Source: Rhodococcus sp. KBS0724 (lineage in GTDB: Bacteria; Actinomycetota; Actinomycetes; Mycobacteriales; Mycobacteriaceae). From it: DNA of 64,000 nt. The stretch is taken from the NCBI RefSeq assembly GCF_005938745.2, contig NZ_VCBX02000001.1, positions 1,445,501 to 1,509,500 of the forward strand. The letters run 5' to 3'. How positions within the stretch are numbered: the first letter of the stretch is position 1; each line of letters starts with the position of its first letter. The notes under the pieces are model-generated. The model was given only the letters and a program-made list of their open reading frames with translations, did no database searches and had not been told where the DNA came from. Positions 26,418-34,552 of the stretch are shown here, one piece after another. Made by a program: the position numbers and the translations under genes.

Positions 26418-27593
26418 GTGGGTGCAACAGTCGATGGCAGCCGTTCGGGTAGTAAATCTACCGAACGGCCGTTTTCGTCTGGGGCGCTGCACCGAGTCGT
26501 CCCTCTGCTCATCGACTGGTACCGCCGCCCTGACCAATTCGAGTCCTTCACGCGTTACCTTGCAGACAAAGGGTTGACCGGCGCATCGAGAACATTGGTG
26601 GTCAGCTCGCTGCTTCTGGTTATCGTCGTGATGTTCTTGACCAGATTCAGTCCCGTGGGTCCCACTACTGGCGGGGAGCGCACGGCCAACCTCGTGATCA
26701 TCGTCCTGACGGCGCTGATGGCCGCGATTCTCGCGACCAGAGTCAGTTTGGAACGGGCCTGGTCCTACGTGTTCGTCATCTATTCGGAAATTGGAATTGC
26801 CGCTGCGCTGGTTCTGTACTCGAATCCACTCGCAGCATTGGCGCACAGCGTGATGTTCTCCGTGATCGGCGGATACATCGCCTTCTTCCATAACGCGCGC
26901 ATGCAGACTCTGCACCTGTTGTGGGCGTCCGTCGTGGTTATCGGAGTCGTCGCGCGCATCGCCTACGCCGAAAAGTACACCGACGTTCCGTCGTTGATCG
27001 CTATGGTGCTGTTGGTCGGCGCCGCGATCTACGCCATTCCGTTTGCGTGTCAGTTCGTGTTCTCGATTCTCGGAACCGATGCTTTGAAAGCGCGGCGCGA
27101 CCCGCTGAGCGGACTCTTGAACAGGCGAGGGTTGGCCGACGAGGTCGGGTTGATGTTGAATCGGCCATTCGAGCGTTCCACCAATTTGGTTGTCGCCGCG
27201 ATTGATATCAATCGATTCAAGACGATCAACGACGAGTGCGGGCACGACGTCGGTGACGTTGTGATCGAGAAGGTTTCCGCGAGACTGACTCTGTCTGCTG
27301 GTCCGTCGGCTTTGATCGCGCGCATCGGCGGTGACGAGTTCGTTCTCGTGGATCGGTGCAACGATCAGGAAATCGACAGTCTCGAGGAGTCCCTGCGAAA
27401 CATATCCGTCACCGGTCCCGAGCATCCCGTTGTCGAGTTGAGCGTCGGAATAGTCGCAGCAGCCGGCCCGTTCGAATCCCGGGATGATGCGATTGCCGTC
27501 TACGGGAAACTCCTCCGAAGTGCGGATCAGGCAATGTACGCGGCAAAAGCGCGTCAGGAACACGCCGTAGTGGTGCTGCGAAATGTGCAGTGA
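26418..27593 (+). CDS. Membrane GGDEF-domain diguanylate cyclase, tandem paralogue
   Basis: A 391-residue paralogue of the preceding gene with the same layout: RRPDQFESFTRYLADKG, six hydrophobic segments including GGYIAFFHNARMQT, then GGDEF with DPLSGLLNRRG and IARIGGDEFVLVD. The catalytic motif is intact and no RxxD I-site is seen. The GTG at 26418 has no clear ribosome-binding site, so the start is uncertain; the alignable RRPDQF segment begins about 35 residues in. Tandem duplication followed by divergence is the simplest origin. Confidence 0.86.
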   Translation: MGATVDGSRSGSKSTERPFSSGALHRVVPLLIDWYRRPDQFESFTRYLADKGLTGASRTLVVSSLLLVIVVMFLTRFSPVGPTTGGERTANLVIIVLTALMAAILATRVSLERAWSYVFVIYSEIGIAAALVLYSNPLAALAHSVMFSVIGGYIAFFHNARMQTLHLLWASVVVIGVVARIAYAEKYTDVPSLIAMVLLVGAAIYAIPFACQFVFSILGTDALKARRDPLSGLLNRRGLADEVGLMLNRPFERSTNLVVAAIDINRFKTINDECGHDVGDVVIEKVSARLTLSAGPSALIARIGGDEFVLVDRCNDQEIDSLEESLRNISVTGPEHPVVELSVGIVAAAGPFESRDDAIAVYGKLLRSADQAMYAAKARQEHAVVVLRNVQ

Positions 27594-27624
27594 GTTTGTC
27601 GGTTCTCGGCGCTAGTGTGATGCC

Positions 27625-28491
27625 ATGCCCGAACTGCCCGAGGTAGAAGCGCTGGCGGGATTCCTCCGCGAACACGCGGTGGGCGCCGTGGTCGGCCGCA
27701 TCGACATTGCAGCGCTGAGCGTGCTCAAGACCTTCGATCCGCCGATCACGGCATTGCAGGGTCGCGACGTGACCGGCGCGGCCCGATTCGGCAAACATCT
27801 TGCACTGGACTGCGACGGGCTATGGCTCGTCACTCACCTTTCGCGAGCGGGATGGATGCGGTGGCAGGACAATCCGTCGTCGGCACCACTGAAACCGGGC
27901 AAGGGGCCGTTGGCACTTCGAGTCCATTTCTTCACACCGGAAGGCCTCACTCCCGCTTGTGATCTCACCGAAGCCGGTACGAAAAAACGCCTGGCGGTGT
28001 GGGTAGTGTCCGATCCGTCGGAGGTGCCGGGGATCGCTCGTCTCGGACCCGACGCGATGGCTGTCACCGAAGCGGAATTTGCCGAGATTCTTGGTGGTAC
28101 CTCCGCCCGGATCAAGAATGCGATAGTCGACCAGTCTCTCCTTGCCGGCGTCGGAAATGCTTATTCCGACGAAATCTTGCACACAGCACGGCTTTCCCCG
28201 TTTGCGACGTCGTCTCGTCTTACTGCAGAACAGATAACGACGCTGTACGACGCTATGCGGACGGTGCTGGCCGATGCGGTCGAGCGATCGGTGGGTCAGG
28301 ACGCAGCGCGGCTGAAGGGTGAGAAGCGATCGGGAATGCGGGTCCACGCCCGCACCGGATTGCCCTGCCCGGTGTGCGGCGACGTCGTGCGCGAAGTGTC
28401 GTTCGCGGAGCGATCTTTCCAATACTGCGCAACGTGCCAGACGGGTGGAAAACCTTTGGCAGACAGGCGAATGTCGCGTCTACTCAAGTAG
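27625..28491 (+). CDS. Fpg/Nei-family DNA glycosylase/AP lyase
   Basis: A 288-residue base-excision repair enzyme. The N-terminus PELPEVE supplies Pro2 (Schiff-base nucleophile) and Glu3. The H2TH region has SLLAGVGNAYSDEILH, and a C-terminal zinc finger is formed by CPVCG and CATCQ around ERSFQY. These cut oxidised bases from DNA. The low-similarity middle and the AGTKKRL loop resemble actinobacterial Nei-type proteins more than Fpg (MutM), but the choice is not firm. It is convergent with the LysR gene, with an eight-base overlap of coding ends. Confidence 0.88.
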   Translation: MPELPEVEALAGFLREHAVGAVVGRIDIAALSVLKTFDPPITALQGRDVTGAARFGKHLALDCDGLWLVTHLSRAGWMRWQDNPSSAPLKPGKGPLALRVHFFTPEGLTPACDLTEAGTKKRLAVWVVSDPSEVPGIARLGPDAMAVTEAEFAEILGGTSARIKNAIVDQSLLAGVGNAYSDEILHTARLSPFATSSRLTAEQITTLYDAMRTVLADAVERSVGQDAARLKGEKRSGMRVHARTGLPCPVCGDVVREVSFAERSFQYCATCQTGGKPLADRRMSRLLK

Positions 28492-29359
28492 TGAACTGAT
28501 CGGAGAGGAGTGAGACGAACTCCCGGGCCAGTGACGATGAATGCGATGGCTCGGTAATCGCCTGGACCACCCGATGCGGCGCATCGGCAATCGGAACACA
28601 GACCAATTCCGGATGCTCGACGCTCATCGACTGCGGCAGCAAGCCGACGCCCAAACCGTTGACTGTCAGAGAACAGATGAGGTCGACGGAATTTGCTTCG
28701 TAGGTGCGTCCCCGAGGAACCCGCGATTCGGCAAACGCCCGATCGGTTTGGACGCGGGCCTCGCTGCCCGACGCGAAGTCCACGAGCGGAACGTCCCTGA
28801 GATCGTCGAGTCGGATGGACGGCATTGCGCTGAAACGGTGACCGTCGGGAACAAACGCGGCGGTCGACTCGCTCCACAGCGGCGCGGCCGAGAACGTCTT
28901 GGGCAGTCGGCCAGGCGCCAACCCCACAATCCCGACGTCGATAGCCCCCGATCGAACACCGTCGATGACCACTTCACTGCCATAGGGGCGCACCGTCACA
29001 TCGATACCGGGGTGGCGCTGCGTCAGCATTGCCAGCGCCTTACCGACATCGACGCGACCCGCTGAGGAAATGACACCGACAGTGAGTCGAACCTGCTCGC
29101 CGTCCGTTCCGGAAACGTCGCTGACCAGTCGCGACACCGCTCCGAGTACGTCTCGGGCCCGCGAGACGAACACTTCGCCCGCCTCGGTCAGCCCGACATT
29201 GCGACTGTTCCGCTGAAACAGTTCGACGCCGAGCTCGCGTTCGAGATCCCGGATCTGAGTGCTCAGTGCAGACTGTGACACGTGGAGCCGAAGTGCGGCT
29301 TGGCTGAAATGCCTGTCCTCGGCAACGGCGAGTGCGTAGCGGATGTGCCGGAGTTCCAT
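28484..29359 (-). CDS. LysR-family transcriptional regulator
   Basis: A 291-residue regulator. The winged helix-turn-helix is at residues 1-60 (MELRHIRYALAVAEDRHFSQ, then the helix ALRLHVSQSALSTQIRDLER), followed by the periplasmic-binding-like effector domain. It is divergent from the MFS gene, with a good LysR-type dyad in between, which suggests it controls that exporter and itself. The effector cannot be inferred from sequence. Confidence 0.9.
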   Translation of the reverse strand: MELRHIRYALAVAEDRHFSQAALRLHVSQSALSTQIRDLERELGVELFQRNSRNVGLTEAGEVFVSRARDVLGAVSRLVSDVSGTDGEQVRLTVGVISSAGRVDVGKALAMLTQRHPGIDVTVRPYGSEVVIDGVRSGAIDVGIVGLAPGRLPKTFSAAPLWSESTAAFVPDGHRFSAMPSIRLDDLRDVPLVDFASGSEARVQTDRAFAESRVPRGRTYEANSVDLICSLTVNGLGVGLLPQSMSVEHPELVCVPIADAPHRVVQAITEPSHSSSLAREFVSLLSDQFTT

Positions 29360-29382
29360 GCCACCAAACTATCTGTTTTCAC

Positions 29383-29403
29383 GATAGATCGTGCGTATCT
29401 ATC
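29383..29403. promoter_or_regulatory. LysR-type operator (T-N11-A dyad)
   Basis: GATAGAT and ATCTATC form perfect 7-base arms around CGTGCGT, giving the T-N11-A spacing of LysR sites. It lies in the 82-base gap between the divergent LysR and MFS genes. Confidence 0.65.
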
Positions 29404-29441
29404 TATTGGACTGGGACGGGGTAGCAGTTCATGCTTGAACC

Positions 29442-30662
29442 ATGATTTCTCACGACACACGTCCACGGCTCGGACTACCGATAGTGCTGCTCATGGCGGC
29501 GGCAACGGGCCTGTGCGCGGGTGGCAACTACTTCAACCAACCGCTTCTTGATTCCATTGCAGAATATTTGAACGTATCGGCGTCGACGGCGGCTACGACG
29601 GTGACCATCGCGCAGGTGTCGTACGCACTCGGCTTGGTGCTCCTGGTGCCGGTAGGTGACATAGTCGACCGACGCAAGCTGACAGTTGGCCTGATGCTTC
29701 TGGCGGCGCTCGGGCAAGCGGTCAGCGGCTTTGCTCCGAACTTCGCCACCCTGGCCGTGGGAATTGCAGTTGCCGGAGTCTTTTCGGTTGCCGCGCAAGT
29801 TCTCATTCCGTTTGCCGCATCACTCGCGGAACCACAGCGATCCGGTCAGGTGGTCGGCACGATCATGAGTGGCCTCCTGATCGGAATTCTGTTGGCACGC
29901 AGTGTTGCAGGCCTGCTCTCCGGGCTGGGCGGATGGTCGACGGTGTACAAGGTGGCGGCGGTTCTGATGGTGGTGATGGCTGTTGCCCTGTGGCGCTCGC
30001 TACCGGCGGATGGTGGTCCGCGTCCGAAGGTGAGCTACCTCGCGACCCTGCGTTCACTGGGGAGCCTGGCAAAAACACTGCCGCGGTTGCGAACTCGCGC
30101 AGCCATGGGCGGTCTCACCTTTGCTGCCGTCAGTACGGTCTTCACTACCATGGCATTTCTGCTGGCCGGCGAGTTCGGTTACAACGACACACAAATTGGC
30201 CTGGTTGGACTACTCGGCGTGGCGGGAGCGTCGATGGCCACAGTCGCCGGGCGTCTGGCTGATCGCGGCAAGACCCAGCTGGCCACCGGTGGCGCCTTGG
30301 TCGTCCTTCTGTTGTGCTGGTTACCTTTTGCTTTCGGTGGGACGCACCTCGTATGGTTCCTCGTTGCCTTCCTGCTCGCCGACCTTGCGCTGCAAGGGGT
30401 GCACGTCAGCAACCAGAACATCATCTACGCACTCATTCCGGAAGCTCGGTCACGCGTCAATTCCGTCTACATGACCACCTACTTCGTCGGTGCTGCCGTG
30501 GGATCGGCCGTGGGGTCGGTTGTCTGGAAGGAGTACGGATGGTCGGGGGTGTGTGTCGCGGGCCTGGCATTCTCCGTCGCCACGGTAGTGGTGTGGATCG
30601 TCGACCGGCGCTTGGAGAGTGTTGGCTCCGCGCCGTCGGCTGTTCCGGCCAGCGCGGCGTGA
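29442..30662 (+). CDS. MFS transporter, probable exporter
   Basis: A 406-residue major facilitator with about twelve membrane helices. Helix 1 carries GNYFNQPLLDSIAEYL, and the helix 2-3 loop has the A-motif variant PVGDIVDRRKL. The second half repeats this pattern less strictly as GRLADRGKTQ. It resembles YgaY/YnfM-like drug or metabolite exporters that are usually paired with a divergent LysR gene, as here. The substrate is unknown. Confidence 0.87.
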   Translation: MISHDTRPRLGLPIVLLMAAATGLCAGGNYFNQPLLDSIAEYLNVSASTAATTVTIAQVSYALGLVLLVPVGDIVDRRKLTVGLMLLAALGQAVSGFAPNFATLAVGIAVAGVFSVAAQVLIPFAASLAEPQRSGQVVGTIMSGLLIGILLARSVAGLLSGLGGWSTVYKVAAVLMVVMAVALWRSLPADGGPRPKVSYLATLRSLGSLAKTLPRLRTRAAMGGLTFAAVSTVFTTMAFLLAGEFGYNDTQIGLVGLLGVAGASMATVAGRLADRGKTQLATGGALVVLLLCWLPFAFGGTHLVWFLVAFLLADLALQGVHVSNQNIIYALIPEARSRVNSVYMTTYFVGAAVGSAVGSVVWKEYGWSGVCVAGLAFSVATVVVWIVDRRLESVGSAPSAVPASAA

Positions 30663-30702
30663 GCAGCACTGTGCGCCTTTGTCGGCCGTCCGTGGTTGTG
30701 TG

Positions 30703-30853
30703 ATGTGTCAGGACATCGCCGGCACCTTACGATATTCGCGAGTTGAGAAATTGGCGGCTGTGGGGCGCGGTGTCAACTCCTCCACTCAGGCCTCGGTGAA
30801 CCGCATCCGCCGATCTTGGACATCGCGAAACCGTCCGGGATGTCCTGACACAT
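30703..30853. mobile_element. 151-bp MITE-like element or insertion-sequence remnant
   Basis: ATGTGTCAGGACATC at 30703-30717 has a perfect 15-base inverted copy at 30839-30853, enclosing about 120 bases without a convincing gene. A further degenerate copy, GATGTTCTGACACTT, follows at 30866-30880. End repeats built on TGTCAGGACATC are reminiscent of IS481/IS3-type ends in actinobacteria, but that is from memory. No transposase is present. This covers most of the 357-base gap before the DUF222 gene. Confidence 0.55.
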
Positions 30854-30966
30854 GAAAGTGTCCGCGATGTTCTGACACTTCGCCGATATTTGGCGCTACC
30901 GGAACGATGCACAAGGAAAAGCGTTCTTCTGCAAGAGAATTGCGAACAGCAATTCCCAAGTAGATC

Positions 30967-30994
30967 TTGACCCGAATGGATGTTCGAGTATAAT
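30967..30994 (+). promoter_or_regulatory. Near-consensus SigA promoter of the DUF222/HNH gene
   Basis: TTGACC (30967-30972) and a perfect TATAAT (30989-30994) are separated by 16 bases. The ribosome site GGGGAGG (31008-31014) and the ATG at 31020 follow closely. So canonical a promoter is unusual in this GC-rich window. Confidence 0.7.
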
Positions 30995-31019
30995 TTAGGT
31001 CACGGGTGGGGAGGCCTTG

Positions 31020-32378
31020 ATGACGACGATTTTTGATTCTATTGCGGTGGGGGATGTTGTAGCCGGTTCGGCTGTGGGTGTGCGCGGCAGGTTGTGGCGG
31101 TTGCGTCCGTCCGAGGTTCGGGATGTTGCCGCGTCGGTGTCGGCGGAAATTCTTCGGTTGGAAGCGATTCGGGTGGCCGCGGTCGACGAGCTGGCACTCA
31201 ATCCAGACGAACAAGTGCTCTGTTACCGCGGTGTGGGCCGGTGGTTGGCAGCGAATACGATGCTGCAGAACTCAGCCGGCAACAAGATCGCCGCTCTCGG
31301 TGCTGCACTGCGGGTATTCCCCGATATTGCTGCGCAGTTCGAGGCTGGCGACCTCTCGCTTGACCATGCGGCGTTGATCGCCGCGTTCTGTGAATCCCCA
31401 CCAAAAGGGATGCCGGACATCGCTTTAACACCAAGCCTGAAAACCCTTCTCGCCGCCGCATCCGGAGTAGAAGCTACGACTGTCAAGGTGCGGTATGCGA
31501 TCGCTGTTCTGGAGCGGATCTTCGAATCCGACGAACCCCCGCCCGGCGAGGACGACGATCTCAACGCGCTACGGATCGCACCGACGCTGAACGGTCGGGT
31601 CGTGATCAAGGGCGATTTCGACGCACTCACCGGCGAGATGCTGTTATCTGCGCTGTCGGGGTTGTCGATGCCGAAACCCGCCGCAGACGGGACCCCGGAT
31701 CAACGGTCGGCAGCGAAACGCACCGCCGACGCGTTCACCGAACTCATCCGCCGCTATCTCGACAACGCTTCCACCGGGATTGACGGCGGTCAGCGTCCGC
31801 ATGTGAATGTGCACATCACCGCGAAAGACCTTGCCGAGCATCGCGAATGCGCCAGTATGCGCAGCGATGCCGCATCGATCGACGAAGAAGAATTCGACGA
31901 CAGCGAGCCGGGATTCGAGGATCTCGACGTCGGCTACATGCCGTGGATGGGCCCGCTCAGTGTCAGCAAAACCCGGATGCTCGCGTGTGACTGCATGCTC
32001 TCGACCGTGTTGATGGACGGTAACGGCGCGCCCCTGGATGCGACACCGCTCAAGCGTCTCGTCACAGCCGAGCAACGCATCGCGTTGATTGCCCGAGATA
32101 AAGGCTGTGCCTTCCCGAACTGTGATGCGGTACCGGCGTGGTGCGACGCGCACCATATAAAACCGTGGTCGACGGGCGGTTTGACGGTGATGGACAACCT
32201 CGCTTTGTTATGTCGGGGCCACCACACATTGATGCACAGCACCAGTGGGTTCCGTGGAATCTGGGAAATCAAGATGGGTTCCGATCACAAACCGTGGTTC
32301 ATCCCACCGTCGGCGATCGACCCGAAACAGCGACGTTGTCGCTCCACCACCCGTCAAGGCCCCGTCCACCGAGACTGA
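31020..32378 (+). CDS. DUF222 domain-containing HNH endonuclease (13E12 type)
   Basis: A 452-residue protein, with ATG at 31020 and GGGGAGG upstream. The N-terminal two-thirds is the helical DUF222 region (LALNPDEQVLCYRGVGRWLA and later TADAFTELIRRYLDN). The C-terminus is an HNH nuclease: CAFPNCDAVPAWCDAHHIKP with the zinc Cys pair, and LALLCRGHHTLMH. This family is highly multiplied in actinobacteria; in M. tuberculosis it forms the REP13E12 repeats, one of which is a prophage attachment site. The cellular role is unknown, and mobile-element homing or defence is often suspected. Its own promoter and an adjoining MITE-like element fit that idea. Confidence 0.88.
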   Translation: MTTIFDSIAVGDVVAGSAVGVRGRLWRLRPSEVRDVAASVSAEILRLEAIRVAAVDELALNPDEQVLCYRGVGRWLAANTMLQNSAGNKIAALGAALRVFPDIAAQFEAGDLSLDHAALIAAFCESPPKGMPDIALTPSLKTLLAAASGVEATTVKVRYAIAVLERIFESDEPPPGEDDDLNALRIAPTLNGRVVIKGDFDALTGEMLLSALSGLSMPKPAADGTPDQRSAAKRTADAFTELIRRYLDNASTGIDGGQRPHVNVHITAKDLAEHRECASMRSDAASIDEEEFDDSEPGFEDLDVGYMPWMGPLSVSKTRMLACDCMLSTVLMDGNGAPLDATPLKRLVTAEQRIALIARDKGCAFPNCDAVPAWCDAHHIKPWSTGGLTVMDNLALLCRGHHTLMHSTSGFRGIWEIKMGSDHKPWFIPPSAIDPKQRRCRSTTRQGPVHRD

Positions 32379-32385
32379 ACCAGGA

Positions 32386-32724
32386 CTAGCTGGCTGGGTC
32401 GTACATGAACTCGCGAAGCTCCTGCGAACAACGGCAGGCCACCGCGATCTTCCGCGCCCACTCGACGGCGTCCTCGCGCGTCGGCAGCTCCAAAACGGTG
32501 AACCCGCCATTGAGTTCGCTGCCCGGATAGATCTCAGTGCTCACCGATCCGTCGGCGGAAACAAGTACAGTATCGACTTCCTCGTTGATCCCGCCGCCGA
32601 AGACATAAACGCCGGCAACCTTCGCCTCCTCGATCACAGCGCGGGATTCGGCCGATACGATCGGGAACTCCTCGTCGGTGAGCACCAGGGCTTTGCTCGG
32701 GAAAGAAATGAGATATTTGGTCAT
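32386..32724 (-). CDS. YCII-related (DGPF) domain protein
   Basis: A 112-residue protein from the ATG at 32724; the longer open frame upstream has no support. MTKYLISFPS, a central strand with GVYVFGGGINEEVDTVL, and VLELPTREDAVEWARKIA match the YCII ferredoxin-like fold, usually a small dimer of unknown catalysis often linked to sigma factors. No ECF sigma factor is adjacent here. A C-terminal CRCSQELREFM tail is typical of the DGPF subgroup. Confidence 0.75.
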   Translation of the reverse strand: MTKYLISFPSKALVLTDEEFPIVSAESRAVIEEAKVAGVYVFGGGINEEVDTVLVSADGSVSTEIYPGSELNGGFTVLELPTREDAVEWARKIAVACRCSQELREFMYDPAS

Positions 32725-32791
32725 ACCTCGATGGTGCCCCTCAGATGGGCCGGACAGCAACGGTTGCGGGTAACAGCGTGACCGAGTACGC

Positions 32792-34552
32792 CTAGCGCTC
32801 AGCAGTGAGGACATCAGGTTCGAGCCATTCAACTCCGAGGAGTTCGGCCAGACTGCGCAGACCTGACTGGTCTCCACCCTTCAATCCAGTCACCGATTGA
32901 AGATTACGCAGCATGGTTGTTGCAACATCCTCTTCCTTGGTTCCGACTCCAAAAGGGATGAGCCACGGGCACGTTTGGTAGTCGCGGTGCGATCTACCAA
33001 AAGTCTGCTCGGCAGCGATACCGGAGTAGCGGGGTTGATGGAAGATCCCGGTGCGAGGCAGTGGTGACGCATGAGTACCGTCGGGTAGTGCCTCGTTGGC
33101 ATGCAGTGAGATGGACGTCGTGACGTTGAAAACGACAACCGGGGCTTCGCCGCGTTGGAAGCGAAGGCGTTGATGCTCCTTGTCCGTCACGGCACCAAAA
33201 ATTTTGGCAACAGATATGCCGGAGTCTTCGATCATCTCGACGAGGGGATCGCCCGCAGTGGACACGAATTCGACGGCAACCAGCACCTGCTTGCCGGCCT
33301 TGACCTGAGCTTGCGCCCACTGAGCGGTGGATTCGGCGCGGATCATGCCCGCCTTCTGCCGGTATCGGAGGACCAGGGCGCGACCGCGAGCAATGTTGCG
33401 GCTTTTGCGGGCCAATCCCATTTCGTAGGCGTACTCGGCCCACTCCGTCTCGTATTCGGCGCGTTGTGCAGGTGTGAGGTCGATCGGCATACCGTCCAGT
33501 GGTACCGGACCCCATGGAGTGGGTCGATGAATCATCAACGGCGGCTTACTGTTCGACAACCATCCTCGCACCGTCTCTAAAGCGCTCGCCTGTAGTGCCG
33601 GTGATTCCTTTGCTTCGGCGCTCCAGGTCCACTTGCCGTACGACTTGTCCAGAGGGAGGCCTGATTCGAGCAGCCTGGCACCAAGGTCCGACCAGTACTC
33701 CGAAGGCTCGTTGTGTAGCTGAGCGAAAAGTGGTGCGAGATAACGCTGATCGGCGGGAGTGTGGCCAGGGGTGGCGGTCACCGACAGGACAAACGGGGAT
33801 TGATCGTGGCTGTTGGGGAAGCGGGCAACCTTCTCGAACGCCGCCGTGCGTTGAGTGTCGTTGCTGTACAGCTGGGCTTCGTCGGCTATGACGACCCCGA
33901 AGGTGTACTTGGGGCGGCCGTTGCGGGCGATGAGCTTCTTCAATTGATCGGGAGACATGATCAGCCAACGGAATCCGCCGTCGCCGACGGAAGCGATGGA
34001 GTACCGCCAATGCGGGATGGTGATCTGAGCTGGTCGGTCGACGAGGACAAGGATGCTGGATTCACCGCGGTCCTCGGAAATAACCTTGGCTGCCATGATG
34101 GCAATGAGCGTCTTGCCTAGACCTGCGTTGTCGGCCAACAAGAAACCGCGTCGGCCGGCGCGTGCGGCGTCGACCACAGCAGCGGCTCCCGAAACCTGTT
34201 CAGGCCTAGGTATTTTAGGTGCCGAAGTCGGACGTTCCCCGGCGTCGCCATTGATGTCGTCCTCTACCCACTGCTGGTAGGAAAAGGGGAGTGCTTTGAA
34301 CGGCAGAAGTTCGGTGGGAAGTTGGCTGCCCACCCAGGCATAGCTCTTCCATTTCTTCACAAACTGCGCGCCCGGCGCCGCAGTCCGGAATGGGACGTCG
34401 AGAAGCCAGACACGTTCACCCGGACCTGCGGTGGGAACGTCCGGAGTTGTTGCCGTCTTTCGTGTTGTCGTCTTTCGTATCGCAGTCTTTCGTATCGCAG
34501 TCTTTCGTGTGGCTGGTTTTCGAGTGGTTGCAGTTCGCTTGCGGGGTGGCAT
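32792..34552 (-). CDS. SF2 helicase-like protein with basic repeat tail
   Basis: A 586-residue putative DNA/RNA translocase. The first ~37 residues are a lysine/arginine/threonine-rich tandem repeat (TRKTAIRKTAIRKTTTRK) like histone H1 tails. The core has Walker A ADNAGLGKTL near residue 148, motif II VIADEAQLY, motif III SVTATPG, and a second RecA lobe ending in motif VI EQTFGRSHRDYQ. The DEAQ box and compact lobe 2 recall phage or SNF2-like helicases rather than RecQ or UvrB. The ATG overlaps the stop of the NmrA gene by one base. The function is unknown. Confidence 0.8.
   Translation of the reverse strand: MPPRKRTATTRKPATRKTAIRKTAIRKTTTRKTATTPDVPTAGPGERVWLLDVPFRTAAPGAQFVKKWKSYAWVGSQLPTELLPFKALPFSYQQWVEDDINGDAGERPTSAPKIPRPEQVSGAAAVVDAARAGRRGFLLADNAGLGKTLIAIMAAKVISEDRGESSILVLVDRPAQITIPHWRYSIASVGDGGFRWLIMSPDQLKKLIARNGRPKYTFGVVIADEAQLYSNDTQRTAAFEKVARFPNSHDQSPFVLSVTATPGHTPADQRYLAPLFAQLHNEPSEYWSDLGARLLESGLPLDKSYGKWTWSAEAKESPALQASALETVRGWLSNSKPPLMIHRPTPWGPVPLDGMPIDLTPAQRAEYETEWAEYAYEMGLARKSRNIARGRALVLRYRQKAGMIRAESTAQWAQAQVKAGKQVLVAVEFVSTAGDPLVEMIEDSGISVAKIFGAVTDKEHQRLRFQRGEAPVVVFNVTTSISLHANEALPDGTHASPLPRTGIFHQPRYSGIAAEQTFGRSHRDYQTCPWLIPFGVGTKEEDVATTMLRNLQSVTGLKGGDQSGLRSLAELLGVEWLEPDVLTAER

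Noticed and set aside
26358..27563. 401-codon frame antisense to the second GGDEF gene
   Set aside because: It is the complement of an intact membrane GGDEF protein and its composition is typical of a shadow frame.
30727..31214. Possible transposase fragments on the minus strand near the MITE-like element
   Set aside because: Short frames there show no DDE or helix-turn-helix pattern; only the inverted end repeats are convincing.
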